Under the pieces are notes generated by a model. The model did no database searches. It saw only the letters and a list, made by a program, of their open reading frames with translations, and had not been told where the DNA came from. From Streptomyces rhizoryzae (GTDB taxonomy: Bacteria > Actinomycetota > Actinomycetes > Streptomycetales > Streptomycetaceae), in assembly GCF_023155275.1 (NCBI RefSeq), contig NZ_JALMUV010000005.1, forward strand, positions 124,001 to 188,000: 64,000 nucleotides of DNA, given 5' to 3'. Positions 46,745-56,343 of this stretch are shown in pieces (the first letter of the stretch is position 1; every line of letters starts with the position of its first letter). The position numbers were made by a program, and so were the translations under genes.

Positions 46745-47821
46745 TCACAGCATCCGCACCACCGCCTCGGTGAACTCCCCGGTGCCGGCCGAGCCGCCGA
46801 GGTCGGGGGTGCGGACGGCCGTCCGGGCCAGGACGGCGGCGAGGGCGCCGGTGACCTCGGAGGCCGCGGCCGGGTGCCCCAGGTGGTCGAGCATCAGCGC
46901 CGCGGACCAGATGGCGCCGAACGGGTTGGCGATCCCGCGCCCGGCGATATCGGGCGCGGAGCCGTGCACCGGCTCGAACATCGAGGGGAAGTCCCGCTCG
47001 GGGTTGAGGTTGGCGGCGGGCGCGATCCCGATGCCGCCGGCGACCGCGGCGGCCAGATCGCTGAGGATGTCCCCGAAGAGGTTCGAGGCCACCACGACGT
47101 CGTAACGGCCGGGCTGGAGCACGAACTTGGCCGCCAGCGCGTCGATGTGCTCCTGCTCCCACCGCACCTCGGGATGGTGCCCGGCGGCCTCCCGCACCAG
47201 CTCGTCCCAGAACGGCATGGTGTGGACGATGCCGTTGGACTTGGTGGCGGAGGTGAGCCGGCCGCCCCGCCGGGCCGCCAGGCCGAAGGCGTGCGCGAGC
47301 ACCCGGCTGACCCCGGCCCGGGTGAACACCGCTTCCTGTACGGCCAGTTCGTCCGGGAAGCCGCGGTTGAGGCGGCCCCCGGCCTCGCTGTACTCCCCCT
47401 CCACGTTCTCCCGGACGACCACGAGGTCCACCTCCCCGGGCCGGACGGCGCGCAGCGGACTCGCCAGCCCCTCGAAGACCCGGACCGGCCGCACGTTCAC
47501 GTACTGGCGGAAGCCGCGGCGGAGGGGGATGAGCAGCCCCCACAGCGACACGTGGTCCGGCACCTTTGGGGCCCCCACCGCCCCCAGCAGGATCGCGTCG
47601 TGCTCCCGCAGCCGGTCCAGTCCGTCGTCCGGCATCATCGCGCCGGTGCGCAGGTAGCGCGCGCAGGACCAGTCGTACGCGGTGTAGCCGAGGGCGATGC
47701 CGTGCCGTGCGGTGACGGCGTCCAGCACCCGCCGGGCGGCGGACAGGACCTCGGGCCCGATCCCGTCCCCGGGGATGAGGGCGATGCGGTGGCGGGCGGG
47801 GGCGGCGTGGTGGGTCGTCAT
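46745..47821 (-). CDS. Tartrate dehydrogenase / D-malate-type isopropylmalate-family enzyme
   Basis: 358 residues. Isocitrate/isopropylmalate dehydrogenase fold: GDGIGPEV, LLGAVGAPKVPDHVSLWGLLIPLR, RPVRVFEG, EN-VEGEY, the SATKSNG catalytic Lys and ASNLFGDILSDL. The sequence falls with TtuC/DmlA, which decarboxylate tartrate or D-malate using NAD+ and Mn2+. It uses the Met at 47821 because the upstream frame only adds an unconserved leader. The LysR gene is upstream on the same strand with a 69-bp gap and probably controls it. Confidence 0.88.
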   Translation of the reverse strand: MTTHHAAPARHRIALIPGDGIGPEVLSAARRVLDAVTARHGIALGYTAYDWSCARYLRTGAMMPDDGLDRLREHDAILLGAVGAPKVPDHVSLWGLLIPLRRGFRQYVNVRPVRVFEGLASPLRAVRPGEVDLVVVRENVEGEYSEAGGRLNRGFPDELAVQEAVFTRAGVSRVLAHAFGLAARRGGRLTSATKSNGIVHTMPFWDELVREAAGHHPEVRWEQEHIDALAAKFVLQPGRYDVVVASNLFGDILSDLAAAVAGGIGIAPAANLNPERDFPSMFEPVHGSAPDIAGRGIANPFGAIWSAALMLDHLGHPAAASEVTGALAAVLARTAVRTPDLGGSAGTGEFTEAVVRML

Positions 47822-47890
47822 ACCGGGATTGCAGCAACGCCCCGCGGCACCGGTCAAAGACCGTTCCGCGATGGGCCCCATAGGGGCGGC

Positions 47891-48823
47891 CTATGGGTGG
47901 GCCGGACCGGACCGTCCGGGGCCGCCGCCCGCTTCCAGGGCGCCGTCCAGGAAGGCCCGGGCCGCCGGTGTCGGGGCCGTGCGGCGGCTGACCAGCGCGA
48001 GGTGCAGACCGGCCGCCGGTTCGAGGTCGAGCACGAGCGCCCCGGCGCGCTCGGCCGGCTCCCGCCAGGCATCGGTCACCACGGCCAGTCCGACGCCCCC
48101 GAGGACGAGGGGCACGATCGCCACGCGGTGCTCGGTCTCCACCGCCACCGTCCAGTCCACGCCGTCGGAGCGCAGCGCGTCGGCGTACTGCCGCATCCCG
48201 GTCCCCGGCTGACCGACGATCAGCCGCTGCCCGGCCAGCTCCTCCCGGCGCACCGGCGCACCGGCCGCGAACGGCCCCCCGGGCGGCGCGAGCAGGACGA
48301 ACCGCTGCTCCCCCAACGGGTGGTACCGCAGCTGCCCCGGATCCCCGGCCGGCCACCCCTCCCCCAGCGGTCCGGGCACCGCCACCAGGCCCAGCTCCGC
48401 CGCACCGGTCCGGACCCGCTCGGTGACGTCCCGCGGGGTGGCGGCCGACTGCACCGCCACGGACACCCGCGGGTACCGCTGCGCGAAGCGCCGGATCAGG
48501 CCGGTCAGCGGCTCGACGGCCTGGGAGGGCAGTGCCGCGATGTCCACCCGGCCGCGGTCCAGGCCGTGTACGGCCGCGACCGTCGCGCGGGCCAGTTCGA
48601 GGCTGCGGACGGCGGCCCGGGCCGGTTCGATCAGCGCGGCCCCGGCCCCGGTCAGCACCGCCGTGCGCCCGAGCCGGTGGAACAGCTGCGTACCGAGGTC
48701 GCGCTCCAGGGTGCGGATGGTCTGCGACAGCGAGGGCTGCGCGACGTAGAGCGCGGTCGCCGCACGGGTGAAACCGCCGTGGTCCACCACCGCCAGGAAG
48801 TACTGCAACTGCCGGACGTCCAC
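47891..48823 (-). CDS. LysR-family transcriptional regulator
   Basis: 310 residues. Winged helix VRQLQYFLAVVDHGGFTRAATALYVAQPSLSQTIRTLERDLGTQLF, then a periplasmic-binding-type effector domain. GTG at 48823 has GGGAGG upstream. Same strand as, and just upstream of, the tartrate-type dehydrogenase; a co-regulated dicarboxylate-use pair is likely. No operator was identified. Confidence 0.9.
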   Translation of the reverse strand: MDVRQLQYFLAVVDHGGFTRAATALYVAQPSLSQTIRTLERDLGTQLFHRLGRTAVLTGAGAALIEPARAAVRSLELARATVAAVHGLDRGRVDIAALPSQAVEPLTGLIRRFAQRYPRVSVAVQSAATPRDVTERVRTGAAELGLVAVPGPLGEGWPAGDPGQLRYHPLGEQRFVLLAPPGGPFAAGAPVRREELAGQRLIVGQPGTGMRQYADALRSDGVDWTVAVETEHRVAIVPLVLGGVGLAVVTDAWREPAERAGALVLDLEPAAGLHLALVSRRTAPTPAARAFLDGALEAGGGPGRSGPAHP

Positions 48824-48929
48824 CGCGCCTGCCTCCCGCCACCGCGCCCACCGGGGCCCCTGCCCGGGTCCGGGCCCCGGCCCATTGTCGCGGTCCGCAC
48901 GCTGCCGCCGGGCGCGGGAGGGGCCGTGC

Positions 48930-50000
48930 TCAGGTCCACCGGACGCGGAAGGCGGTGGGCAGCGAGCCCAGTGCGACCAGCTCCGCGGCCAGTTCGGGCG
49001 CGGCCGCCGCCACCGGCGCACCGTCCACCAGCGGCGCGGAGCGGTAGATCTTCCGCAGCGAGAAGTCCCAGCCGGAGGCCCGGTCGGCGTCCCGGTCGGC
49101 GGGGCGGTCCGCGGGCACGACCGCCAACCGGTGCGGCTCGTACCGGACCCGGATGCTTTCCGCCCGCGTGGCGGCGCAGGTCTCGAACGCGGACCACAGC
49201 TGCGGATCGGTCATCCGGGCGAACCGTTCCGCGGTCGGGCCGCTGCCGTCCAGCAGGCGGCGGGCCAGGCGCCGGACCACCGAGACCGGGCCCACGTTGT
49301 CCCACGAGGTGTGCAGCCGCGCTTCGGCGCCCACCAGGCGGACCAGGGCGGCGGCGGTGGCGCGGTCGGCCGACACCGCGGAGTCCCGCAGGGTGAGGCC
49401 GCGCAGCAGGGCGGCCGGGTCGGCGTCCAGGCACCCGGCGGCCCGGCCGCTGCGCACGTAGGAGTCGAGGTGGTCGAGGTTCAGCAGACCGGGGCGGCCG
49501 GTCAGCGGCGAGGGCGACCGGCCGTCGAGCACGGCGGCGACGGTCTCCGCGGCGACCGAGTGCCGCAGGAGGAGCGCACGGATCGGATCGGTGTCCAGCA
49601 GCCGCCGGCCGAGGACGTGGTGGTCCAGGCCGGACACGCCTTCGCAGGTGTGGCTCAGCGGCAGATGGCCGATGTCGTGCAGCAGCGCCGCGACCCGCAA
49701 CGGCTCGTCCGCCGGGCAGAAGTGCGCGACCAGCGCGAACACCCCGAGGGAGTGCTCCAGGCGGGAGTACGACTGGATGGTGCTGAGCGCCGAGGCACCG
49801 CCGTGGGCGATGAAGTGCAGGCGGCGCAGCGGTGCGGAGCGCAGCAGGGCCACTTCCACGGGCGCCAGGCGGACCGGTATCCGCCACAGGGGATCGGTGA
49901 ACACGCCGGGCATCCCCACGACGTTCGTCGGCACGGCCCGCGCGGCGGCGCCCCCGCAGTCCGGCACCGTACGCGCGCCGTTGTCGCTTCCGCTCTCCAC
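48930..50000 (-). CDS. HD-domain (dGTPase/SAMHD1-like) protein
   Basis: 356 residues. HD superfamily metal motif: SRLEHSLGVFALV, then LLHDIGHLPLSHTCEG (HD + H) and DH at the third site (LNLDHLDSY), with RVRYEPHR nearer the C-terminus. It matches the family of putative dNTP triphosphohydrolases and HD phosphohydrolases. The GTG start at 50000 gives MESGSDNGA. Divergent from the methyltransferase at 50175. Confidence 0.75.
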   Translation of the reverse strand: MESGSDNGARTVPDCGGAAARAVPTNVVGMPGVFTDPLWRIPVRLAPVEVALLRSAPLRRLHFIAHGGASALSTIQSYSRLEHSLGVFALVAHFCPADEPLRVAALLHDIGHLPLSHTCEGVSGLDHHVLGRRLLDTDPIRALLLRHSVAAETVAAVLDGRSPSPLTGRPGLLNLDHLDSYVRSGRAAGCLDADPAALLRGLTLRDSAVSADRATAAALVRLVGAEARLHTSWDNVGPVSVVRRLARRLLDGSGPTAERFARMTDPQLWSAFETCAATRAESIRVRYEPHRLAVVPADRPADRDADRASGWDFSLRKIYRSAPLVDGAPVAAAAPELAAELVALGSLPTAFRVRWT

Positions 50001-50160
50001 CGGCCCACCCTAACGGCCCGCGACCACGGCCGCCCGGACCGCCGGCGGACCGCTCCGCCGTAAACGCCAACTCCCGTGCATGACCGGGAGGTTGGCGTCA
50101 CCACGTGGCGGCGCGCGGGTCCCGGGGCCGCGGTCCGGGCCCGCCGGTGCGCGGCGGAGG

Positions 50161-50166
50161 TAGGGT
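50161..50166 (+). promoter_or_regulatory. -10 box of a probably leaderless methyltransferase gene
   Basis: TAGGGT ends 8 bases before the GTG at 50175 and no ribosome-binding site intervenes, a standard leaderless layout in actinomycetes. Confidence 0.45.
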
Positions 50167-50174
50167 CCTCGCTC

Positions 50175-50816
50175 GTGACTGAACCTTCCTCCCACCTCGG
50201 CTCGACAGCCGATGCCTACGACGCCGTCGCCCGCCGCTACGCCGATATGGCCCGTGACGCGCTCGACGCCTTTCCGCTGGACCGCGCGGTGCTCGCCGCG
50301 TTCGCCGCGTACGTGCAGAGCGCCGGCGCCGGGCCGGTTGCCGAACTCGGGTGCGGACCCGGGCAGACGACCGCGCACCTGCGGGACCTGGGGCTGGACG
50401 TCTTCGGTGTCGACCTGTCGCCGGTGATGATCGGCCTGGCCCGCGAGGCGTACCCCGACCTGCGCTTCGAGGTCGGGTCCATGCATGCCCTGGACCTGGC
50501 CGACGGCGCGCTGAACGGCATCGTGTCCTGGTATTCGCTCATTCACACACCGCCGGAGGAAATACCGGCGTACCTCGCCGAATTCGGGCGGCTGCTCGCC
50601 ACCGGCGGCCATCTCCTGCTCGGATTCTTCGAGTCGGAGGGCGGGCCGGTCTCGGCCTTCGACCACAAGGTCACGACGGCTTACCGATGGCCGATCGACG
50701 AACTGGCGGTCCTGGCCGGCCGGGCCGGATTCGCGGAAATCGGCCGGATGCTGCGGGAGCCGGGCGAAGGGGAGCGGTTCCGCCGGGGCCACCTCGTACT
50801 GCGCAAAGGCCGGTGA
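50175..50816 (+). CDS. Class I SAM-dependent methyltransferase
   Basis: 213 residues. Motif I VAELGCGPGQTTAHLRDLGLDVFGVDLS (SAM-binding), motif II FEVGSMHALDL, GGHLLLGFFE. A small generic Methyltransf_25-type enzyme; substrate unknown. GTG at 50175 is chosen over the longer frame because of the leaderless promoter and the family's usual N-terminus. Single gene. Confidence 0.8.
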   Translation: MTEPSSHLGSTADAYDAVARRYADMARDALDAFPLDRAVLAAFAAYVQSAGAGPVAELGCGPGQTTAHLRDLGLDVFGVDLSPVMIGLAREAYPDLRFEVGSMHALDLADGALNGIVSWYSLIHTPPEEIPAYLAEFGRLLATGGHLLLGFFESEGGPVSAFDHKVTTAYRWPIDELAVLAGRAGFAEIGRMLREPGEGERFRRGHLVLRKGR

Positions 50817-50885
50817 ACGCGGCGCGGACGGCCGGCGCGGTCCGGCGCCGCTGAGCGCCGGCCGGATCCTTTCCTGAGGCGTGCA

Positions 50886-50911
50886 CCGGTCGGTTTCTTC
50901 GCGCCGACCGG
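50886..50911. terminator. Hairpin between convergent methyltransferase and permease genes
   Basis: CCGGTCGG (50886-50893) pairs with CCGACCGG (50904-50911) over a 10-base loop. It lies in the 185-bp convergent gap. Confidence 0.4.
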
Positions 50912-51001
50912 CTCCCACGTGCCGGTACCGTCGGCCGCCCCGGATTCCGGAGAGTCCTTCCCCGGGAACCCGGGGCGGCCGTTCGGCCGTTCAGGAAACG
51001 G

Positions 51002-52510
51002 CTATCCCCTTCTCCCGGAAACCGCCTCGGCCTCCGTATCCATTTCCGTAGCCGTATCCGTTTCCGTAGCCGGTGTCCGCGCTCCGGGCGCTCCCGGTTC
51101 TCCGGGCGCTCCCGGCTCCTCGCCCTCCTGCGGTGGCATCGGTCCCGTGGCGGTCCGCGGCCGTACCCACAGTGCGTAGACGCCCCCGAGCAGGGCGAGC
51201 CAGACCGCGCCGACGACCAGGGCGATGCGGGTGTCGCCGGAGAAAGCGAGGAGGACCATCACGCCGACCATGAAAAGGGTGGCGGCTATCTGGGCGAGCG
51301 GCCATAGCGGTGCGGGATAGCGCAGTGCGGCGGCTTCCTCGGGGGACATCTTCCGGCGGGCGTTGAGCTGGCTGAGCAGAATCATCAGCCAGACCCAGAC
51401 GGTGGCGAAGGTCGCGATCGAGGAGATGATCAGGAAGATCTTCTCGGGCATCAGGTAATTCAGCACCACGCCGACCAGCAGCGCCACGATCATGATCAGG
51501 ACGGTCATCCACGGCACGCCGTTGCGGGAGAGCTTGCGCATGGCGGCGGGGGCCTGGCCGCGCTGGGCCATGCCGTACATCATGCGCCCGGCGGCGAAGA
51601 TGTCGCTGTTGATCGCGGACAGCGCGGCGACGATGACCACGACGTTCAGCACGGTCGCGGCGGACTTGATGCCGAGGCCGGCGAAGATCTCGACGAACGG
51701 GCTGCCGGAGGTGCCCACTTCCTGCCAGGGGTTGAGCGACATCAGCACCGCGAGGGTGAGGACGTAGAAGAGGACCACCCGGAGCGGAATGGAATTGACG
51801 GCGCTCGGAATCGTCTTCTCCGGGTCCTCGGCCTCGCCGGCGGTGACGCCGATGACTTCGGTGCCGCCGAAGGCGAACATCACCACGGCGAAGGAGAGGA
51901 TGAAGCCGTGGACGCCGTGCGGGAAGAATCCGCCGTTGTTCCAGAGGTTGGCGATGCCGACGTGGTGCCCGCCGCTGTGGCCGATACCGAAGAAGAGGAG
52001 GGCGGCCCCACCGATGATCATCGCGCCAATGGCGATGATCTTCACGAGGGAGAGCCAGAATTCGAGTTCGCCGAATGCCTTGACGCTGAAGAGGTTGAGC
52101 GCGCCGATGATGAGGATGGCGGCCAGCAGCCAGATCCAGCGCGGGACGCCGGGGAACCAGAAGCCCATGTAGAGGCCGAGCGCGGTGATGTCCGCCAGGC
52201 AGACGATGACCATTTCGAAGGCGTACGTCCAGCCCGTGGTGAAGCCGGCGAGCGGGCCGAGGTATTTCGTGGCGTACTCGCCGAAGGAGCCGGCACACGG
52301 GGCCCGGACCGCCATTTCGCCGAGGGAGCGCAGGACGAGGAAGACCGCCGCGCCGCCGATAAGATAGGCCAGGAGTACGGCCGGTCCGGCCGCCCTGATG
52401 GATTCCGACGAGCCGTAGAAGAGTCCGGTGCCGATCGCGGAGCCCAATGCGATGAAGCGAATGTGCCGCGGACGGAGACCTCTGCTCAGCGTGGCCTTTT
52501 CAGTAGCCAA
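51002..52510 (-). CDS. Amino acid permease, AAT/APC family (ProY/HutT-like)
   Basis: 502 residues with 12 spans. Opens [31 protein letters not shown], the AAT-family signature, and includes [10 protein letters not shown] and [17 protein letters not shown]. Close to proline/histidine-type importers; its place in the hut region suggests histidine or urocanate uptake. The start is TTG at 52510 with GGGAGGA 6 bases upstream; no ATG/GTG has this support. The C-terminal tail is Asp/Glu/Thr-rich and its DNA has an 18-bp repeat at 51035-51070. A strong promoter and operator lie at 52628-52660. Confidence 0.85.
   Translation of the reverse strand: MATEKATLSRGLRPRHIRFIALGSAIGTGLFYGSSESIRAAGPAVLLAYLIGGAAVFLVLRSLGEMAVRAPCAGSFGEYATKYLGPLAGFTTGWTYAFEMVIVCLADITALGLYMGFWFPGVPRWIWLLAAILIIGALNLFSVKAFGELEFWLSLVKIIAIGAMIIGGAALLFFGIGHSGGHHVGIANLWNNGGFFPHGVHGFILSFAVVMFAFGGTEVIGVTAGEAEDPEKTIPSAVNSIPLRVVLFYVLTLAVLMSLNPWQEVGTSGSPFVEIFAGLGIKSAATVLNVVVIVAALSAINSDIFAAGRMMYGMAQRGQAPAAMRKLSRNGVPWMTVLIMIVALLVGVVLNYLMPEKIFLIISSIATFATVWVWLMILLSQLNARRKMSPEEAAALRYPAPLWPLAQIAATLFMVGVMVLLAFSGDTRIALVVGAVWLALLGGVYALWVRPRTATGPMPPQEGEEPGAPGEPGAPGARTPATETDTATEMDTEAEAVSGRRG
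51035..51070. repeat. 18-bp tandem repeat inside the permease 3' end
   Basis: CGTATCCATTTCCGTAGC (51035-51052) is repeated at 51053-51070 with one mismatch, encoding part of an acidic, disordered C-terminal tail. Confidence 0.85.
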
Positions 52511-52627
52511 CTGCGTCCTCCCTTGGGACCAGTGGGGGTGGGTGCCGGACGTTCGCGGAGGCGCAGGCGGCGGGTCGGTGGAGCGCGGACCCCGGTGGTG
52601 GGGGGTGCCCTGCACCGCGAGAGGGCA

Positions 52628-52651
52628 CCTGTATATTCCTGTATAGACAGG
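52628..52651. promoter_or_regulatory. Putative IclR operator in the permease promoter
   Basis: CCTGTATA occurs twice exactly 10 bp apart (52628-52635 and 52638-52645), and the second copy begins the inverted repeat CCTGT-ATAG-ACAGG (52638-52651). It lies in the permease promoter spacer and 20-45 bp upstream of the iclR ATG, so it could serve both genes. Confidence 0.6.
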
Positions 52652-52660
52652 CATTGTCAA
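52632..52660 (-). promoter_or_regulatory. Permease promoter
   Basis: Minus strand TTGACA (52660-52655), a consensus -35, 17-base spacer, AATATA (52637-52632). The operator candidate fills the spacer. This is the closest to a consensus -35 noticed in the window. Confidence 0.65.
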
Positions 52661-52671
52661 GAGGTGAATCG

Positions 52672-53541
52672 ATGAGTGAACGGCGCTCGACGTCGAGCAC
52701 CTCCCCCGCGGTCGGCCGCGCGCTGGACATCCTGGTGCACCTCGCGGGCCGCTCCGGACCGGTCAAGACCGCCGCCCTCGCCCGCGACCTCGGCATCCCG
52801 CGCTCGTCGGCCTACCACATCCTCACGGTCCTGGCCGAGCGCGGTTTCGTCACCTACCTGCCGAAGGAGCAGGCGTACGGCCTGGGAGTGGCGGCCTTCG
52901 AGATCGGCTCGGCGTACCTGCGGCACGAGCCGCTGGAGCGGCTGGCCCGCCCCATCCTGCGCAGTCTCGCCGCCCACCTCGGCCAGACCGTCCACCTGGG
53001 CATCCTGTACGGCGCCGAGTCCGTCTACCTCCTCAAGGAGCGCCCGCCCGCCGGCCGGTCCGGTGACGCCGAGGCCGCGCTGGTCACCGACATCGGCGTC
53101 CGGCTGCCGGCCCACCTCACCGCCAACGGGCGGGCCATCCTCGCGCACACCGCCGAGCCCCAGGTCCGGGCGCTGTTCCCCCGGCCGGGCGACCTGATCA
53201 CCCGCACCGGGAAGGGGCCGCGGTCCCTGGCGGAGCTGCTGGCCCTGCTCGCCCGGGACCGGGAGCGCGGCTGGTCCGAGGAGACCGAGCTGGTGTCCAA
53301 GGGCTTCCGCTCGCTGGGCGTGGCCGCCTTCGACCACCTCGGGCGGCCGGTCGCCGCGCTCAGCAGCACCTGGCACACCCACCGCGCCCCGCACGACCCC
53401 GCGCACGTACGGGACGCGCTGTGGGACGGCGCGGCCCGGCTGACCTCGGCCGTCTCGGGCCGGGCGCCCGCCACCGCGGCCGGCCGGACCGCGGGTCAGC
53501 CCGCCGGCCGGCCCGCCTCGAAGGCGCCTTCGAGGCGGTAG
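52672..53541 (+). CDS. IclR-family transcriptional regulator
   Basis: 289 residues. Winged helix (about 12-70: [47 protein letters not shown]), then the IclR effector domain (about 85-245) with [23 protein letters not shown] and [10 protein letters not shown]. Divergent from the permease (161-bp gap) and convergent with the GntR gene, whose 3' end it overlaps by 46 bp. It likely represses the permease until its ligand (perhaps urocanate or histidine) is bound; the ligand is inferred from context. Confidence 0.88.
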   Translation: MSERRSTSSTSPAVGRALDILVHLAGRSGPVKTAALARDLGIPRSSAYHILTVLAERGFVTYLPKEQAYGLGVAAFEIGSAYLRHEPLERLARPILRSLAAHLGQTVHLGILYGAESVYLLKERPPAGRSGDAEAALVTDIGVRLPAHLTANGRAILAHTAEPQVRALFPRPGDLITRTGKGPRSLAELLALLARDRERGWSEETELVSKGFRSLGVAAFDHLGRPVAALSSTWHTHRAPHDPAHVRDALWDGAARLTSAVSGRAPATAAGRTAGQPAGRPASKAPSRR

Positions 53542-54278
53542 CGCGAGCCGGGGTGCAGCAGCCGCGCGACGCTCACCGGGGCGCCGCGCGACCAGGTGCG
53601 GCGGTGGATCAGCAGGCACGGCTCGGAGCCGGCGACCCCCAGCAGCGCGGCCTCCTCGGGCGACGGCAGCACCGCCTCCACGATGTGCTCACCGCGGTCG
53701 AGCGGGGCCACCTCGGAGAGGAAGCTGAACGGGGTGCGGGCGGTGAAGTCCTGCGCCAAGTACCCCGGCGCGAAGCCCGGGTTGACGTAGCGGTCCTCGA
53801 TCTGGATCACCGTGCCGTCCTCGCTGTGCAGCAGCCGCGAGTGGAAGACCGGCCGCCCCTCGGCGACGCCGATCTCCGCGGCGGTGCGCGCCCCGGCCGG
53901 CTCCTCGCCCAGGGCCAGCACCCGGGCCTCGTAGCGGTGGCCGCGCCGCCGCACCTCCTCGGCGATGTTGTGCACCTCGACCAGGCACGAGCTGCCCTTG
54001 GCCAGCGCCACGAAGCTGCCCACGCCCATCACCCGGCGGATCAGGCCCTCGGCGGCCAGCTCGCGCAGGGCGCGGTTGACGGTCATCCGGGACAGGCCCA
54101 GCGACGCCACGAACTGGCTCTCCGAGGGCAGGGCGTCGCCCTCCCGCCAGCGGCCGCTGGTGATCTGCTCGGACACCAGGTCCTTGACCCGCTGGTACGC
54201 CGGGACGGCGCCGGAGCCGCGCGCCTCGTAGAGCCGCGCGAGATCCGCGATCCCCGTGGTCACCTCGTCCACCCCCAC
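53496..54278 (-). CDS. hutC: GntR/HutC-family regulator of histidine utilisation
   Basis: 260 residues. GntR winged helix (about 22-95: [60 protein letters not shown]), then UTRA domain (about 100-250) with [41 protein letters not shown] and [10 protein letters not shown], characteristic of HutC. HutC represses hut genes and releases on urocanate. It faces hutU across 277 bp that hold the palindrome at 54354-54369. The start is not certain (GTG at 54278 or 54263). Confidence 0.85.
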   Translation of the reverse strand: MGVDEVTTGIADLARLYEARGSGAVPAYQRVKDLVSEQITSGRWREGDALPSESQFVASLGLSRMTVNRALRELAAEGLIRRVMGVGSFVALAKGSSCLVEVHNIAEEVRRRGHRYEARVLALGEEPAGARTAAEIGVAEGRPVFHSRLLHSEDGTVIQIEDRYVNPGFAPGYLAQDFTARTPFSFLSEVAPLDRGEHIVEAVLPSPEEAALLGVAGSEPCLLIHRRTWSRGAPVSVARLLHPGSRYRLEGAFEAGRPAG

Positions 54279-54353
54279 CCGCTCAGGCCGGTCGTGCGGC
54301 GCGCCCGCGGTGCCTGCGGTGCGTGCGGTGATTCTAGGCGAGCGCGAAGTCCG

Positions 54354-54369
54354 TTCTCGGATCCGAGAA
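54354..54369. promoter_or_regulatory. 16-bp palindrome, candidate HutC operator
   Basis: TTCTCGGATCCGAGAA, perfectly symmetrical. On the minus strand TAGAAT (54336-54331) could be the hutC -10, which places the palindrome at the hutC -35, so autoregulation is plausible. The hutU promoter was not located with confidence. Confidence 0.6.
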
Positions 54370-54555
54370 GGCGGACCGGGATGCCTGGCACCGGCGGCGC
54401 GCGCGGTCTGTCATGGGACCGCAGACCGCGGTGGCGCCCGGGACGCGCCCGTGGGAACGCGGCGGCGCCCCGGCGCCCCCACCACGGCGGCGCGGCACCG
54501 CCCACCGCCGGCCGGCCCCGTCGCCGAACCCACCACCCCCGATCCAGGAGGCACC

Positions 54556-56226
54556 ATGACCAGCGTCGCTCCGCAGGCCCGGACCGTCCGGGCGCCCCGC
54601 GGCACCGAGCTGACCTGCCGCGGCTGGCAGCAGGAAGGCGCGCTGCGGATGCTCATGAACAACCTCGACCCCGAGGTCGCCGAGCATCCGGACGAGCTGG
54701 TCGTCTACGGCGGCACCGGCAAGGCCGCCCGCAACTGGGCCGCCTACGACGCCATCGTCCGCACCCTGCGGACCCTGGAGGACGACGAGACGCTGCTGGT
54801 GCAGTCCGGCAAGCCGGTCGGCGTCATGCGGACCAGCGAGTGGGCCCCGCGGGTACTCATCGCCAACTCCAACCTGGTCGGTGACTGGGCGAACTGGGAG
54901 GAGTTCCGCTCCCTGGAGGCCCGCGGCCTGATCATGTACGGCCAGATGACGGCCGGTTCGTGGATCTACATCGGCAGCCAGGGCATCCTCCAGGGCACTT
55001 ACGAGACCTTCGGCGCGGTGGCCCGCAAGAAGTTCAACGGCACCCTGGCCGGCACCATCACGCTCACCGCGGGCCTGGGCGGCATGGGCGGCGCGCAGCC
55101 CCTCGCGGTGACCATGAACGAGGGCGTCGCCCTCTGCGTGGACTGCGACCCCTCCCGTATCGAGCGCCGGATCGCCCACCGCTACCTCGACGTCGCGGCC
55201 AACGACCTCGACCACGCGCTGCGGCTGGCCGTGGAGGCCCGCGACGCGCGCCGGCCGCTGTCCATCGGCGTGACCGGCAACGCCGCCGAGGTCTTCCCCG
55301 AGCTGCTGCGGCGCGGCGCGCCCATCGACATCGTCACCGACCAGACCTCGGCCCACGACCCGCTCGCCTACCTCCCGGTCGGGATGAGCGTCGCGGACTG
55401 GCGCGAGCAGGCCGCCAAGGACCCGGAGGGCTTCACCGAGCGGTCCCGCGCGTCGATGGCCCGGCACGTCGAGGCGATGGTGGGCTTCCTCGACGCGGGC
55501 GCGGAGGTCTTCGACTACGGCAACTCCATCCGCGACGAGGCCCGCAAGGCCGGGTACGCCCGCGCCTTCGACTTCCCCGGCTTCGTACCGGCGCACATCC
55601 GCCCGCTGTTCGAGGAGGGCCTGGGCCCGTTCCGCTGGGCGGCGCTCTCCGGTGACCCGAAGGACATCGCGGCCACCGACAAAGCGATCATGGAGCTCTT
55701 CCCGGAGAACGCGCACCTGCACCGCTGGCTGAAGATGGCCGGCGAGCGGGTGGCCTTCGAGGGCCTGCCGGCGCGCATCTGCTGGCTCGGCTACGGCGAA
55801 CGGCACCGCGCGGGCCTGCGCTTCAACGAGATGGTCGCCGCCGGCGAGCTGTCGGCCCCGGTCGCCATCGGCCGCGACCACCTCGACTCCGGCTCGGTCG
55901 CCTCCCCCTACCGCGAGACCGAGGCCATGAAGGACGGCTCCGACGCGATCGCCGACTGGCCGCTGCTCAACGCCCTGGTCAACACCGCCTCCGGTGCCTC
56001 CTGGGTCTCCCTGCACCACGGCGGCGGCGTCGGCATGGGCCGCTCGATCCACGCCGGCCAGGTCTGCATCGCCGACGGCACCGAACTGGCCGCGCAGAAG
56101 CTCGCCCGCGTGCTGTCCAACGACCCCGGTATGGGCGTCATCCGGCACGTCGACGCCGGCTACGACCACGCCGCCGCGGTGGCCCGCGAGCGCGGCGTCC
56201 GGGTGCCGATGAACGAGTCGGAGTGA
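54556..56226 (+). CDS. hutU: Urocanate hydratase
   Basis: 556 residues, full length. Family landmarks: [88 protein letters not shown] and [11 protein letters not shown]. Converts urocanate to imidazolone propionate using tightly bound NAD+, the second step of histidine breakdown. AGGAGG precedes the ATG by 4 bases. hutG follows after 117 bp. Confidence 0.97.
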   Translation: MTSVAPQARTVRAPRGTELTCRGWQQEGALRMLMNNLDPEVAEHPDELVVYGGTGKAARNWAAYDAIVRTLRTLEDDETLLVQSGKPVGVMRTSEWAPRVLIANSNLVGDWANWEEFRSLEARGLIMYGQMTAGSWIYIGSQGILQGTYETFGAVARKKFNGTLAGTITLTAGLGGMGGAQPLAVTMNEGVALCVDCDPSRIERRIAHRYLDVAANDLDHALRLAVEARDARRPLSIGVTGNAAEVFPELLRRGAPIDIVTDQTSAHDPLAYLPVGMSVADWREQAAKDPEGFTERSRASMARHVEAMVGFLDAGAEVFDYGNSIRDEARKAGYARAFDFPGFVPAHIRPLFEEGLGPFRWAALSGDPKDIAATDKAIMELFPENAHLHRWLKMAGERVAFEGLPARICWLGYGERHRAGLRFNEMVAAGELSAPVAIGRDHLDSGSVASPYRETEAMKDGSDAIADWPLLNALVNTASGASWVSLHHGGGVGMGRSIHAGQVCIADGTELAAQKLARVLSNDPGMGVIRHVDAGYDHAAAVARERGVRVPMNESE

Positions 56227-56343
56227 CCGCGCGCCCCTGAGCAACGGCCGGACCGGGCCCGCCCCTTCGGGCGGCGGACCCGGCCCGGCCACGCCCCGCA
56301 CCTCCGCTCCCCCTCCCACCGAACGAAGGGCAACCACCCACCC

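Noticed and set aside
43938..48851. A 1637-codon open frame on the minus strand
   Set aside because: Only the part from 46622 downward is the SpoIIE protein; the rest is out-of-frame read-through across the dehydrogenase and LysR genes, driven by high GC.
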